A stretch of DNA of 48,653 bases, taken from the NCBI GenBank assembly GCA_905235445.1, contig CAJOLJ010000012.1, forward strand, positions 1-48,653. Direction: 5' to 3'. The stretch is from an uncultured Bacteroidales bacterium (GTDB lineage: Bacteria > Bacteroidota > Bacteroidia > Bacteroidales > UBA932). Of the stretch, positions 1 through 8,917 are shown one piece after another. Both the position numbers and the translations under genes were made by a program. Below the pieces are notes generated by a model that was given only the letters and a program-made list of their open reading frames with translations, was not told where the DNA came from and did no database searches. How positions within the stretch are numbered: position 1 is the stretch's first letter; every line of letters begins with the position of its first letter.

Positions 1-1
1 G

Positions 2-199
2 GAACTCGGCTATACCTTCGACAAGAAAGCCACCGGCAAGATTGGCATATCCTCCCTGAGGCTATACCTCCAGGCCACGAATCCCATCACCATCTCGGGC
101 CTCAAGAACTACGACCCGGAAAAGTCCTCTTCGGATTCCAGGGGTGACTTTTATCCCAACGTCAAGTCCTACTCCCTCGGGGTAAGCGTCAACTTTTAA
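2..199 (+). CDS. SusC-family TonB-dependent outer-membrane receptor, C-terminal fragment
   Basis: Only the last 65 codons lie in the window, in a frame that ends in TAA just before the SusD gene. The fragment contains LYLQATNP, then a segment reading GLKNYDPE, and ends YSLGVSVNF. This is the typical last beta-strands of Bacteroidetes SusC/RagA outer-membrane barrels, including the terminal aromatic residue used for barrel insertion. Its position directly upstream of a SusD gene fits the invariable SusC-SusD pairing. It would import oligosaccharides across the outer membrane using TonB energy. The substrate cannot be read from this piece, although the GH16 enzyme downstream points to a beta-glucan or beta-galactan. 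The 5' part is outside the window. Confidence 0.9.
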   Translation, partial: ELGYTFDKKATGKIGISSLRLYLQATNPITISGLKNYDPEKSSSDSRGDFYPNVKSYSLGVSVNF

Positions 200-204
200 T
201 CATT

Positions 205-1803
205 ATGGCCATGAAAGCACTGAAAATATACACTAACGTCCTCACAGTCTTCGCCATCATCACACTGTGCGCAGCTTGTTCCGATGACTTCCTCCAGAAG
301 GATTCATTGGACTCCGTATCCACCGGGACATACTGGCAGACTCCTTCCGATGCCTTCAACGGGCTGGCAGCCTGCTATGACGGGCTTCAGAGCCCCTACC
401 TGTACAACGGCGGTCCTTGGGAGTGCGGCCCGCTTAACATGGACTGCATGACTGACAACGGCGGTCACTTCAACTGGAGCGGTTGGATGTGCGGTTATGA
501 CGTCGCCAACGGAATCCACAATGCCACTTCGTGGATGATCGAGTCCTACTGGTCGGCCAACTATGAGGTGATAAAGCGCTGCAACTCGCTTATCGACAAC
601 ATCGAGAGAGTCGATATGGACCCCGCCACCATAGCCCAGTACAAGGCCGAGGCAATCGTGCTGCGTTCCCTGATGTACACGAACCTCACCATGACCTTCA
701 ACGATGTCCCTTACCTCACTCACGTTGTGGGCATGACGGAAGCCAACACCCCCAAGACTTCCAGGGAGGAAATCGTGGACGGAGTCATCACAGACCTCAA
801 GAACGTCATCAATGACCTTCCCACCACGGCTCCCGCCCTCGGCAGGATCACCCGGGGAGCAGGTCTGTCCGTCCTTGGAAGGATCGCCCTGTACAACAAG
901 AAATGGGATGAGGCCATCTCCGCCTATGAGCAGGTCCTTGGTCTCGGTTACTCCCTGCACGGGGACTACAAGGAACTCTTCACCCCTGCGGGACAGACCA
1001 GCCCCGAAATCATTCTCACCGTTCGCTTCGAAGGTCCCGGCCTGGGTGAAGGCAGCGCCTTTGCCGCACACTGGTGGACACCTCTTGAGGCCCTGAACGG
1101 AACCGTGGACCTTGCCGATGAGTTCTACACACTGGACGGAAAGAAGTACACGGCAAAAGATGCCTGCCCGGTCGTAGGCGGAGCCCCCGACCTGTGGGGT
1201 GCCACCCCTGACAGGTACAAGAACAGGGATCCCCGTCTTTTCACGACCCTCTTCGTCCCTGGAATGACCTGGGGATGGACGGATGTCCTGTACGGAGGAG
1301 CCTCTGCATCACTTTCCACCGTATACGTATTCAAGTACTTCTGCGGAGTGGACCAGGACGGCACAAACTGCTGGGACTGGGGACAGGATTTCTATGTGAT
1401 ACGCTACCCCGAAGTTCTCCTCTCCCTTGCCGAGGCATACGTGGAGAAAGGGACCGACCTGGACAAGGCCACCAGCCTGGTTGACCAGGTGAGGGGCCGC
1501 GTCGGAATGCCTTCCGTCGGAAATAGCGAGGGAAGCGTAACCCGTGACCAGCTCAGGGAAATCGTCCGCCATGAGCGCCGCGTCGAGACTGCTTTCGAAG
1601 GCCTGAGGCTCTTCGACCTGTACCGCTGGGGAATTCTGGAGGATGCAGTAAGCAGGATCAACAAAGAAGCCTCCGACTACGGATTCGCCTATGAGACGCG
1701 CAACTTCCGTGGCCAGCTGGAATATGAGTGGCCCCTGCCCCAGAGCGAAATCGACTCCAACTTGGAACTTGTCCAGAATCCGCTATGGGCATCAGTAGAA
1801 TAA
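205..1803 (+). CDS. SusD/RagB-family glycan-binding surface lipoprotein
   Basis: This 532-residue protein has a lipoprotein signal with a lipobox ending at Cys25 (LCAAC), followed by SDD, an acidic stretch resembling the Bacteroidetes surface-export signal. The TPR-like body and the C-terminal segment are typical of SusD: a VRGRVG-type motif, an RHERRVE stretch, LFDLYRWG, and an end reading WPLPQSEIDSN. SusD proteins cap the SusC barrel and bind the incoming glycan at the cell surface. The gene starts 5 bp after susC and its last 19 bp overlap the next start, so the three genes are probably co-transcribed and translationally coupled. A second ATG two codons in (position 211) is an equally possible start. 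Confidence 0.95.
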   Translation: MAMKALKIYTNVLTVFAIITLCAACSDDFLQKDSLDSVSTGTYWQTPSDAFNGLAACYDGLQSPYLYNGGPWECGPLNMDCMTDNGGHFNWSGWMCGYDVANGIHNATSWMIESYWSANYEVIKRCNSLIDNIERVDMDPATIAQYKAEAIVLRSLMYTNLTMTFNDVPYLTHVVGMTEANTPKTSREEIVDGVITDLKNVINDLPTTAPALGRITRGAGLSVLGRIALYNKKWDEAISAYEQVLGLGYSLHGDYKELFTPAGQTSPEIILTVRFEGPGLGEGSAFAAHWWTPLEALNGTVDLADEFYTLDGKKYTAKDACPVVGGAPDLWGATPDRYKNRDPRLFTTLFVPGMTWGWTDVLYGGASASLSTVYVFKYFCGVDQDGTNCWDWGQDFYVIRYPEVLLSLAEAYVEKGTDLDKATSLVDQVRGRVGMPSVGNSEGSVTRDQLREIVRHERRVETAFEGLRLFDLYRWGILEDAVSRINKEASDYGFAYETRNFRGQLEYEWPLPQSEIDSNLELVQNPLWASVE

Positions 1804-2750
1804 CACTCCTCCTTCCCGTCCTCTTTCTCGCAGTGTGCTGCGGGAGAGGGGAAGGAAAGGCTTGGGGGAAAGAAGTGAACAAGGACTCCGCCGAGGCGGG
1901 GAAGACGGAACTGACCGCAGAAATGCTCCCCACGCCGAAAGGTGCTGCCGTAACCCAGTATGAAGGGATGACTCTCGTCTGGCATGACGAGTTCGACACC
2001 GACGGACCCCTCTCGGACGAATGGTCCTACGAGGAAGGCTTCCAAAGGAACGAGGAACTGCAGTGGTACCGCAAGGAAAACGCTTCGGTATCGGGAGGCA
2101 CCCTTGTCATTGAAGGCCGGCAGGAAACCGTTCCCAACCCCAACTTCATATCGGGGAGCCAGGATTGGAGAACCAACCGCCCAAGTGCCCAGTACACCTC
2201 CTCCTGTGTCACCACGAGGGAGAGTTTCTCCTTCCGTTACGGAAGACTTGAAGTGAGGGCGAAGATCCCCGTGGACCAAGGGGCATGGCCTGCCATCTGG
2301 ACCCTCGGCAACACGTGGAACTGGCCCTTCAACGGAGAAATCGACGTTATGGAATTCTACATCCGTTCCTATCCGGGGATCCTTGCCAATGCCTGCTGGG
2401 GTGGACGTTCCACCTTCGATGCCGTATGGGACGACAGCATAACCCCTTTCACCCATTTCACCGACAAGGACCCGCAGTGGGCGAGCAAATACCACATCTG
2501 GAGACTTGACTGGGACAAGGACTGGCTGAAGTTCTACCTTGACGGGGAACTGTTGAACGACGTGGAACTTTCCAAGACCGTCAACGGTGAGGGCGGCCCG
2601 GGGAAAGGCCAGAGTCCTTTCTCGAACGATGTCGAAGGGTTCGGGCACTACATCCTGCTGAACCTGGCCATAGGTTCAAACGGCGGGGACCCGTCAATGA
2701 CGAAGTTCCCCCTGCAGTACTTCGTCGACTACGTAAGAGTGTACCAGTAA
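1785..2750 (+). CDS. GH16 family endo-glycanase lipoprotein (laminarinase-like)
   Basis: This 321-residue protein starts at an ATG inside the 3' end of the SusD gene. That start is preferred over an ATG at 1728 because it directly begins a lipoprotein signal with Cys18/Cys19. The GH16 catalytic motif EIDVME lies at about residues 185-190, giving Glu185 as nucleophile, Asp187 as helper and Glu190 as acid/base. The upstream strands RLEVRAKIP and AWPAIWTLG and the C-terminal YFVDYVRVYQ are also typical of the family. The beta-bulge form of the motif suits laminarinases, agarases and porphyranases, so cleavage of beta-1,3-glucan is likely but not proven. It probably makes the first surface cut for the adjacent SusC/SusD pair. 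Confidence 0.9.
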   Translation: MGISRITLLLPVLFLAVCCGRGEGKAWGKEVNKDSAEAGKTELTAEMLPTPKGAAVTQYEGMTLVWHDEFDTDGPLSDEWSYEEGFQRNEELQWYRKENASVSGGTLVIEGRQETVPNPNFISGSQDWRTNRPSAQYTSSCVTTRESFSFRYGRLEVRAKIPVDQGAWPAIWTLGNTWNWPFNGEIDVMEFYIRSYPGILANACWGGRSTFDAVWDDSITPFTHFTDKDPQWASKYHIWRLDWDKDWLKFYLDGELLNDVELSKTVNGEGGPGKGQSPFSNDVEGFGHYILLNLAIGSNGGDPSMTKFPLQYFVDYVRVYQ

Positions 2751-2808
2751 TGGAAAGCCACCGAGGGCACACACCTCAGTGCCGGAGGGTTTCAATTAAA
2801 AGGTAACG

Positions 2809-2856
2809 ACCGTCCCTTTCCCCCATCACGGGAGAGAGGGGCGGTTTCCCTTTTCC
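2809..2856 (+). terminator. Rho-independent terminator after the GH16 gene
   Basis: An imperfect 16-bp stem (2809-2824 with 2830-2845) around a 5-nt loop is followed by a short pyrimidine-rich tail (ttcccttttcc). It lies 58 bp after the GH16 stop and plausibly ends the polysaccharide-utilisation transcript. The tail is not a pure T-run, so efficiency is uncertain. Confidence 0.5.
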
Positions 2857-2922
2857 AGGAACCCGGGAACGGGCAACACTTCCTCATAATTTGGAACTTC
2901 CGGCGCTAACAGTGGCCGGTTT

Positions 2923-2953
2923 TTTGCTGAAAGGGAGTATTTGAGTATTTTTG
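2923..2953 (+). promoter_or_regulatory. Bacteroidetes-type promoter of the TPR/M23 pair
   Basis: TTTG at 2923-2926 is separated by 19 bp from TATTTTTG at 2946-2953, an exact match to the TTTG-N19-TAnnTTTG sigma-ABfr pattern. Transcription would begin near 2960, giving a leader of about 13 nt before the ATG at 2973. Confidence 0.7.
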
Positions 2954-2972
2954 CAAATCACACGATAAAGAC

Positions 2973-4661
2973 ATGACAAGACAACACTTCAATATACTTC
3001 CCCGGAACATCTGTGCAGTCCTCCTTTCAGTCGTCCTCCTTCTTGGCGGAGTAGGCGGCAGGCTCTGTGCACAGGTCCTTCCCCGCATCTCCGGCCCCAC
3101 AATAATAGATGCAGTACAGCTGTACTCCGAGGGCAATTTTACCGAGGCCCTCTCCGCTCTGACGAAACTCATCGCGGCCAACCCCTCCGACGATGCAGCC
3201 TGGTACTACAAAGGGCTTTGCGAAGCCGTTTTGAACCGAAACGAGGATGCCAAGAAGTCATTCTCCAAGGCCGTGGAACTTGACGGGTCCAACTACTGGT
3301 ACAGGGACCGCCTGGCCACCATCTATGCCATGGACGGGGAGGAAGACCTTACGATTGCACAGTACGAGGCCCTTCTTGAGGAGTTCCCGAAGAAAAGGGA
3401 CATCCACTACAGCCTCATCCAGCTCTACGCCCAGACGAACCAGCTGGACAAGGCCCTGAGGTCCATTGACGAGGTCGAGGCCATCCAAGGCAAGTCCGAC
3501 CCCACCGTCCTCACCAAGTACCGCATCCTGCTGACCCAGAAAAAGAACGAGGAAGCCCTGGAGTGCCTGAAGTCCTACGTGGCGGAGTACTCCTCCCCGC
3601 AGGTTCTCTCCATCCTTGGGGACTATGAGATGGGCATGTACAATGACACAACCGCCGTCAAGTACTACCGCGAGGCCCTGTCCCTTGACAGCGGATACTC
3701 CCCCGCCCGCCTGGGCATCGCCGAAGCCTACCGCATGACCCGCCGATATCCCGAGTACTTTGCCTCGCTTGACAGCCTTGTTGAAGACAGCTCGATACCT
3801 GCCGAGGCAAAGAAGAACTACCTCAGCGCAATCCTTCAGAATACCGATCCCAGGTTCCTCCAGAGCCAGAGGCAGAACCTCGATTCCACCTTCGTCCTTG
3901 CAGCCAGGACGCATCCCCAGGACACTTCCATACTGCAGACCGCAGGGTTGTATTTCTACCAGACAGGGAACCAGGACATGGCCAAGGAGTATTTCAGGAA
4001 AGGGATGGAGGCGAACCCGCAGAGCGCCTACGCAGCCGGGACCTACGCCCAGTTCCTGGGAATGTGCGAGGACTGGGACGGGATGAGGGAGGTCGCCTAC
4101 GAGAGCGCAAAGAAGTTCCCCGAGCAGACGTACTTCCTGGAAATGGCATCTTCCGCAGAGTTTTCCCTGAAGAACTACGACAAGGTCATAGAGAACTCGG
4201 AAATCCTGCTCTCCAAGGCCCAGGGCGACAGTGCAAGGACACTCTCCGCCCTCTCCACCCTCGGAGACATGTACCACATGAAGGGTGACAAAAAGAAGTC
4301 CTACAATTACTACAAGAAGGCCCTGAAGATAAACCCCGACTATGCTCCCGTGCTCAACAACTACGCCTACTACCTCTCCGTCGAGGGGAAGGACCTGAAG
4401 AAGGCCTACAAGATGAGCAAGAAGACAATCGAGAAGGAGCCTGACAACGCAACCTACCTGGACACCTTCGGCTGGATCCTCCATCTGATGGGAAAGGACA
4501 TCGAGGCCAAGCCCATTTTCAAGCATGCCATGCTCTATGGCGGGAAGAACTCAAGGACCATCCTCCTGCATTACGCCAGGGTCCTTGAGAAACTGGGAGA
4601 GAAAGACCTTGCCGAAGTCTACCGCGGCCAGGCCGACAAACTTCCCAAGGAGGAAGATTAA
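2973..4661 (+). CDS. Periplasmic tetratricopeptide-repeat protein
   Basis: This 562-residue protein has an N-terminal signal peptide (hydrophobic core around residues 13-28, then LCAQ) followed by tandem TPR units over almost the whole length. Clear copies include EALSALTKLIAANPSDDAAW, AKEYFRKGMEANPQSAYAA and SYNYYKKALKINPDYAPVLN. TPR arrays are protein-protein scaffolds, and no catalytic domain is visible. It is followed after 14 bp by the EnvC-like gene, a TPR-M23 pairing common in Bacteroidetes, which suggests a role in envelope assembly or cell-wall splitting. The exact function is unknown. Confidence 0.8.
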   Translation: MTRQHFNILPRNICAVLLSVVLLLGGVGGRLCAQVLPRISGPTIIDAVQLYSEGNFTEALSALTKLIAANPSDDAAWYYKGLCEAVLNRNEDAKKSFSKAVELDGSNYWYRDRLATIYAMDGEEDLTIAQYEALLEEFPKKRDIHYSLIQLYAQTNQLDKALRSIDEVEAIQGKSDPTVLTKYRILLTQKKNEEALECLKSYVAEYSSPQVLSILGDYEMGMYNDTTAVKYYREALSLDSGYSPARLGIAEAYRMTRRYPEYFASLDSLVEDSSIPAEAKKNYLSAILQNTDPRFLQSQRQNLDSTFVLAARTHPQDTSILQTAGLYFYQTGNQDMAKEYFRKGMEANPQSAYAAGTYAQFLGMCEDWDGMREVAYESAKKFPEQTYFLEMASSAEFSLKNYDKVIENSEILLSKAQGDSARTLSALSTLGDMYHMKGDKKKSYNYYKKALKINPDYAPVLNNYAYYLSVEGKDLKKAYKMSKKTIEKEPDNATYLDTFGWILHLMGKDIEAKPIFKHAMLYGGKNSRTILLHYARVLEKLGEKDLAEVYRGQADKLPKEED

Positions 4662-4675
4662 TCCCTCGGTTCGTC

Positions 4676-5902
4676 ATGGCTACTTTCCGGCATTCTCACA
4701 TTCTGCTGCCACTTCTTCTGGCGGTGCTGTCTCTTCTTCTGTGCATCGCCCCCGCCGAAGCGCAGAACACCCGCTCCCAACGGGAGAAGAGACAGAAGCT
4801 CGAGAAGGAAATAGCCATACTGGATTCCCAGATAAAGGAGAACAGGAAACAGAGCGCCAACGCCCTTTCCACCCTCAACCTCGTAAGGGAGCGGATGGAC
4901 ACCAGAAGGACCCTTCTTCAGGAAAGCGAGAAAGAGGTGTCCGCACTGCAGGAGGAGATCGATGAGTGCCAAAGCAAGATTGACACCATCCAGGGACGTC
5001 TCGACACCCTCACCTTGTACTATTCACGTCTCGTAAGGTCAGCCTACAAGAACCGCGATTCCAGGATCTGGTACATGTACATCCTCTCAAGCGACAACCT
5101 CGGACAGGCCATCCGGAGAGCTTCGTACCTGAGAGGCCTCTCCCAGAGGATGAATGTACAGGCCACCAAGATCAAGCAGACCAACGACCTCCTCCAGACC
5201 CAGCTGGTACACCTGGGGTCCCTCAAGGACTCCGCCGAGGCCCTTCGAAATCTGAACCTCCGAGAGTTCCAGGCTGTCCGTAAAGAGGAGGCTGAAGCCA
5301 ATTCCATTGTAAAGCAGCTTGACAGGGACAAGAAAAAGTACCAGCGTCAGCTTTCCGACAAGAAAAAGCAGGTCGATGCCCTCAACCGTGAAATCGAGAG
5401 ACTGGTACGGGCTGCATCGAAACCTTCCACGGCAACCTCCTCCAATAAATCTTCATCGTCATCCTCCTCCACTTCCAAACTTGTCATAGACGAAGCCCTG
5501 GACAAGGAGTTCGCCTCCAACAAGGGCAAACTACCCTGGCCTGTCGACGGCCCCATTGTGGAGCGCTACGGCAAGAGGTCCAACCTCCAGAATTATTCCC
5601 TCCCTTCGAGCAACGGCATCAGCATAGCCGTCACCCCCGGTTCCCGCGCCCATGCCATATTCGACGGGGAAGTGAAGAACATAATCGTGGTGGGTGGTTA
5701 CAACCAGTGCGTCCTGATTCAGCACGGACGCTACTTCTCCTTCTACTGTAAACTGAGGAATGTCACCGTCAAAGCCGGTGACAAGGTGAAAACGGGACAG
5801 GCCATAGGCACAGTCGACACCATCGACTCCGAGACCCAGATCCACTTCCAGATATGGAACGGAACCACGCCCCAGAATCCTGAGACGTGGCTGAAGAAGT
5901 AA
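4676..5902 (+). CDS. EnvC-like murein hydrolase activator (degenerate LytM/M23)
   Basis: This 408-residue protein has a signal peptide (ending near AEAQ, residue 30), long charged coiled coils over about residues 35-120 and 150-250, a Ser/Thr-rich linker near 255-270, and a C-terminal LytM/M23 domain over about 285-405. The fold is recognisable (KLPWPVDGPIVERYG, GQAIGTVDT, IHFQIW), but zinc ligands of active M23 peptidases are missing. The first His-containing motif reads NGISIAV, and the HxH motif reads QIHFQI. This matches E. coli EnvC, which activates amidases at division instead of cutting peptidoglycan. It is probably co-transcribed with the TPR gene upstream. Confidence 0.85.
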   Translation: MATFRHSHILLPLLLAVLSLLLCIAPAEAQNTRSQREKRQKLEKEIAILDSQIKENRKQSANALSTLNLVRERMDTRRTLLQESEKEVSALQEEIDECQSKIDTIQGRLDTLTLYYSRLVRSAYKNRDSRIWYMYILSSDNLGQAIRRASYLRGLSQRMNVQATKIKQTNDLLQTQLVHLGSLKDSAEALRNLNLREFQAVRKEEAEANSIVKQLDRDKKKYQRQLSDKKKQVDALNREIERLVRAASKPSTATSSNKSSSSSSSTSKLVIDEALDKEFASNKGKLPWPVDGPIVERYGKRSNLQNYSLPSSNGISIAVTPGSRAHAIFDGEVKNIIVVGGYNQCVLIQHGRYFSFYCKLRNVTVKAGDKVKTGQAIGTVDTIDSETQIHFQIWNGTTPQNPETWLKK

Positions 5903-5931
5903 CATTCACTATCCTTTATCTTTCGGTTTTC

Positions 5932-6471
5932 CTACCTGAATTTGACAAGCGGCACCGTTCCGGGGATGTCATCCTCCACAGGTTTCCCTTTCAGATAGAT
6001 TATCCTCTGGTTCGGGCTTCCCCGAAACAGGAGGTTGGTGTCCCTCTCTTCCAGCACGAAGGGACCGTCGACAAGGACGTCGATGTAGGGCAGAAGCTTG
6101 CTTAGCCTCTCATCCGCATCTATCTCCTCTTTCGTGAATCCCGTCCAGCACCAGATTGTCTTGTCCGTCTCCTCCTTGATGCGTCTGGCCAGGTTGGTGA
6201 ATGCGTCCACCTGGAAGAAGGGGTCGCCGCCGGAGAAGGAGACGTTGCTCATGTCATCCGCTTTTATGATATCGAGAAGCTCCCCTACCGAATACTCTTT
6301 CCCTCCCTTGAAATCCCATGACTGGGGATTGTGGCAGCCTTTGCAATGGTGGAGGCAGCCGGCACAGTATATGGAGGTGCGGAACCCTGGTCCGTCAGCC
6401 ATCGTCTGTTCCAGGATATCGAGGACCCTGATGTGGTCCGGGTCCTGGGGAGGAAGTTGCCTTGTTGACAT
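5932..6471 (-). CDS. nrdG: Anaerobic ribonucleoside-triphosphate reductase activating protein
   Basis: This 179-residue radical-SAM activase carries a Cx3Cx2C cluster motif (CLHHCKGC, near residues 39-46) that binds the 4Fe-4S cluster. The FSGGDPF segment is the family's SAM-binding Gly-rich motif. It generates the glycyl radical on NrdD under anoxia. It lies directly downstream of nrdD on the same strand, but a good intrinsic terminator sits in the 100-bp gap, so its expression may be lower than that of nrdD or rely on read-through. Its 3' end converges on the EnvC-like gene with only a 29-bp gap. Confidence 0.95.
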   Translation of the reverse strand: MSTRQLPPQDPDHIRVLDILEQTMADGPGFRTSIYCAGCLHHCKGCHNPQSWDFKGGKEYSVGELLDIIKADDMSNVSFSGGDPFFQVDAFTNLARRIKEETDKTIWCWTGFTKEEIDADERLSKLLPYIDVLVDGPFVLEERDTNLLFRGSPNQRIIYLKGKPVEDDIPGTVPLVKFR

Positions 6472-6514
6472 ATGTGATGACGATTATCTGGAGGAACTGC
6501 TTCTGTGTCTATGA

Positions 6515-6542
6515 AAAAGAGGGAAGGCAAGTGGCCTTCCCT
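6515..6542 (-). terminator. Intrinsic terminator between nrdD and nrdG
   Basis: GGGAAGGC (6521-6528) pairs perfectly with GCCTTCCC (6534-6541) around a 5-nt loop. Read on the minus strand the stem is followed by TCTTTTTC. It lies 33 nt past the nrdD stop and 44 nt before the nrdG start, so it should limit transcription into nrdG. Confidence 0.8.
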
Positions 6543-6574
6543 ACTTGATTTTCCCGGAATGCAGGCAAGGAACC

Positions 6575-8782
6575 CTACTTGTGGACAATGCGGTCCTTGA
6601 GCTCGGCGAGCTTGCCGCTATTCCACCTGCTTGTCGTACCGACCAGGTAACCGGTGATTCTCTGGAGGGTGTCGATATTGTGGCTGTGGCAGTGAGGGCA
6701 CTCAGTGAGTCCGTCCGTGGCATCCTCGTAACCGCAGTCCATGCAACGGTTGCGGTTGTGGTTCACTGAACAATAGCCGATATTGTACTTGTCCATCAGG
6801 TCCACGATGTTCATTATGGCCTCGGGGTTGTGAGTGGCATCTCCGTCAATCTCCACGTAGAAGATGTGTCCGCCGCCCTCCAGTGCATGGTAAGGTCCCT
6901 CGACCTCGGCCTTGTGCTGGGGTGTGCAGTGATAGTAGACGGGGACGTGGCTGGAGTTGGTGTAGTAGTCTTTGTCGGTAATGCCGGGTATTACGCCGAA
7001 CTTTTTCTTGTCCATCTTGGTGAACCTGCCGGAAAGACCTTCGGCGGGAGTTGCAAGGACTGAGAAGTTGTGATGATAGGTCTCGCAGTAGCCGTTTATC
7101 TTGTTCTTCATGAACCCGACTATCCTCAGACCCAGCTTCTGGGCCTCGGGGTCCTCGCCGTGGTGGTGTCCGACCAGGGCGATTAGACACTCGGCCAGTC
7201 CGATGAACCCTATTCCAAGGGTTCCCTGGTTGATGACGGACTCAACGGTGTCTTCCGGTTTGAGATTCTCGCTTCCCTGCCACAGTCCGCTCATAAGCAG
7301 GGGGAACTGCTTGGCGAGAGCGGTCTTCTGGAATTCGAACCTGTCATTCAGCTGCCTTGCGGCAATGTCGAGTATCTCCCCTAACTTCTCGAAGAACTTG
7401 TCGATCCTCTTGTCCTGGTCGCTTTCACCCATGCACTCGATGGCGATGCGCACTATGTTCACGGTAGTGAAAGAGAGGTTGCCCCTGCCGATGGAGGTCT
7501 TGGGTCCGAAACGGTTCTCGAACACCCTCGTGCGGCAACCCATGGTGGCTACCTCGTGGACATACCTCCTGGGATCGTCGGCCTTCCACTCGGGAGAGTA
7601 GTTGTAGGTGGCATCCAGGTTCACGAAGTTGGGGAAGAAACGTCTTGCGCTCACTTTGCAGGCGAAGCGGTAGAGGTCATAGTTGCGATCCTCCGGCAGA
7701 TAGCTCACGCCCCTCTTCTTCTTCCAGATCTGGATGGGGAAGATGGCGGTGGAGCCGTTGCCCACGCCCTCATATGTGGTGTTGAGGATCTCCCTGATGA
7801 TGCAACGTCCCTCTGCCGAGGTGTCGGTACCGTAGTTGATGGAGGAGAACACCACCTGGTTCCCGCCACGGGAATGGATCGTATTCATGTTGTGCACAAA
7901 CGCCTCCATTGCCTGGTGCACCCTGCTCACGGTCATATTGATGGCATGCTGCTTCAACCTTTCATCGCCCTGGATGCCCACGAGGTCGCGCTTGATGTAG
8001 TCATCGATCTGGGCATCTTTCAGATGGTCCAGGTTCTGGCCCGTATAGAGGGCGAGTTTCTCGACCTCCTCTTTATAGGAAGCCCTGACGAAGGGAGCGA
8101 GATAGAAGTCGAAGGCAGGGATGGCCTGGCCACCGTGCATCTCATTCTGGACAGTCTCCATGGAGATGCAGGCAAGGACCGATGCAGTCTCGATCCTCTT
8201 TGCGGGACGGGACTCCCCGTGACCTGCCTGGAGGCCGTGGGAGAGAATCTGGTCCAGGGGATGCTGGATGCAGGTGAAGCTCTTGGTGGGATAGTAGTCC
8301 TTGTCGTGGATATGGATATAGCCGTTATACACGGCGGAACGGGCCTCTTCCGAGAGCAGGCACTCGTCCACATAGGTCTTGGTAGCCTCGGAAGCGAACT
8401 TCATCATCATGCCGGCGGGAGTGTCGGCATTCATGTTCGCATTCTCACGGGTAATGTCGTTGGCCTGGGCGTCGATGATTTCCTCGAAAATCTCGTTCGT
8501 CTTGGCACGGCGGGCGATGTTGCGCTGGTTCCTGTATGCGATGTACTTCTTGGCGACCTCCTTGCGGGTGCTGTTCATGAGTTCATTCTCCACACAGTCC
8601 TGAATCTCCTCGACGCTCATCTTCTCCGCATCGCGGCGAGAGATGACATCCGCTATCTGGGCTGCAAGGACGATGTCCTCGCCTCCCTCGGTGACATTCA
8701 TTGCCTTGAGGATTGCAGCTACAATCTTCTGGTTGTTGAAGTCAACCAACCGACCGTCTCGCTTTACGACATATTTTACCAT
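6575..8782 (-). CDS. nrdD: Anaerobic (class III) ribonucleoside-triphosphate reductase
   Basis: This 735-residue enzyme reduces ribonucleoside triphosphates to dNTPs anaerobically with a glycyl radical. An ATP-cone starts at the N-terminus (KRDGRLVDFNNQKIVAAILK, residues 8-27). The C-terminal zinc site has Cys680, 683, 695 and 698 (CMDC...CPHC). The glycyl radical loop RITGYLVG places the radical at Gly711. Length and features match full-length NrdD. The transcript has a long leader with a TATCTTTG promoter element and a strongly folded RNA segment. The activase nrdG follows. The pair indicates growth without oxygen. Confidence 0.97.
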   Translation of the reverse strand: MVKYVVKRDGRLVDFNNQKIVAAILKAMNVTEGGEDIVLAAQIADVISRRDAEKMSVEEIQDCVENELMNSTRKEVAKKYIAYRNQRNIARRAKTNEIFEEIIDAQANDITRENANMNADTPAGMMMKFASEATKTYVDECLLSEEARSAVYNGYIHIHDKDYYPTKSFTCIQHPLDQILSHGLQAGHGESRPAKRIETASVLACISMETVQNEMHGGQAIPAFDFYLAPFVRASYKEEVEKLALYTGQNLDHLKDAQIDDYIKRDLVGIQGDERLKQHAINMTVSRVHQAMEAFVHNMNTIHSRGGNQVVFSSINYGTDTSAEGRCIIREILNTTYEGVGNGSTAIFPIQIWKKKRGVSYLPEDRNYDLYRFACKVSARRFFPNFVNLDATYNYSPEWKADDPRRYVHEVATMGCRTRVFENRFGPKTSIGRGNLSFTTVNIVRIAIECMGESDQDKRIDKFFEKLGEILDIAARQLNDRFEFQKTALAKQFPLLMSGLWQGSENLKPEDTVESVINQGTLGIGFIGLAECLIALVGHHHGEDPEAQKLGLRIVGFMKNKINGYCETYHHNFSVLATPAEGLSGRFTKMDKKKFGVIPGITDKDYYTNSSHVPVYYHCTPQHKAEVEGPYHALEGGGHIFYVEIDGDATHNPEAIMNIVDLMDKYNIGYCSVNHNRNRCMDCGYEDATDGLTECPHCHSHNIDTLQRITGYLVGTTSRWNSGKLAELKDRIVHK

Positions 8783-8817
8783 TGTGTGCTGTATATTAAT
8801 TAAGTGTATTTTAAGCT

Positions 8818-8917
8818 TGACTCCTGAAACAATGGGAGGGAAATTATCCCTATACCGGAAACCTCGCGGATTCCGGGCCAGCCTTTTCTCATATTTGGAA
8901 ATGCGTAGCCGGAGTCA
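8818..8917 (-). ncRNA. Candidate structured leader RNA of nrdD
   Basis: Read on the minus strand, TGACTCC (8917-8911) pairs perfectly with GGAGTCA (8824-8818), enclosing about 86 nt. Inside are two further hairpins. One pairs CCGGAA with TTCCGG (8876-8871 / 8860-8855), continues after a U-U mismatch with CC/GG, and is capped by a GCGA (GNRA-type) tetraloop. The other pairs AGGGA with TCCCT (8851-8847 / 8841-8837). A closing helix around a multibranched interior between promoter and start codon is how many riboswitches look. I do not recognise the class: no B12 box, TPP or FMN signature is visible. Could also be a protein-binding leader. Confidence 0.45.

Noticed and set aside
1689..2648. A 319-codon open frame antisense to the GH16 gene
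   Set aside because: The GH16 catalytic motif is on the plus strand; the antisense product is unrecognised.
3258..4526. A 422-codon open frame antisense to the TPR gene
   Set aside because: It is a mirror of GC-rich codon use; the product has no recognisable domain, while the opposite strand has a signal peptide, TPRs and a consensus promoter.
7556..8803. A 415-codon open frame antisense to nrdD
   Set aside because: The nrdD frame is unmistakable, and the antisense product looks like a Val/His/Asp-rich shadow.
8818..8917. The nrdD leader as a known cobalamin, TPP or SAM riboswitch
   Set aside because: A GGCTGGCCCG stretch recalls the SAM-I core, but the following GCAACC and the P1/P2 pattern are missing; no B12 box or CTGAGA/GATG TPP motif is present.
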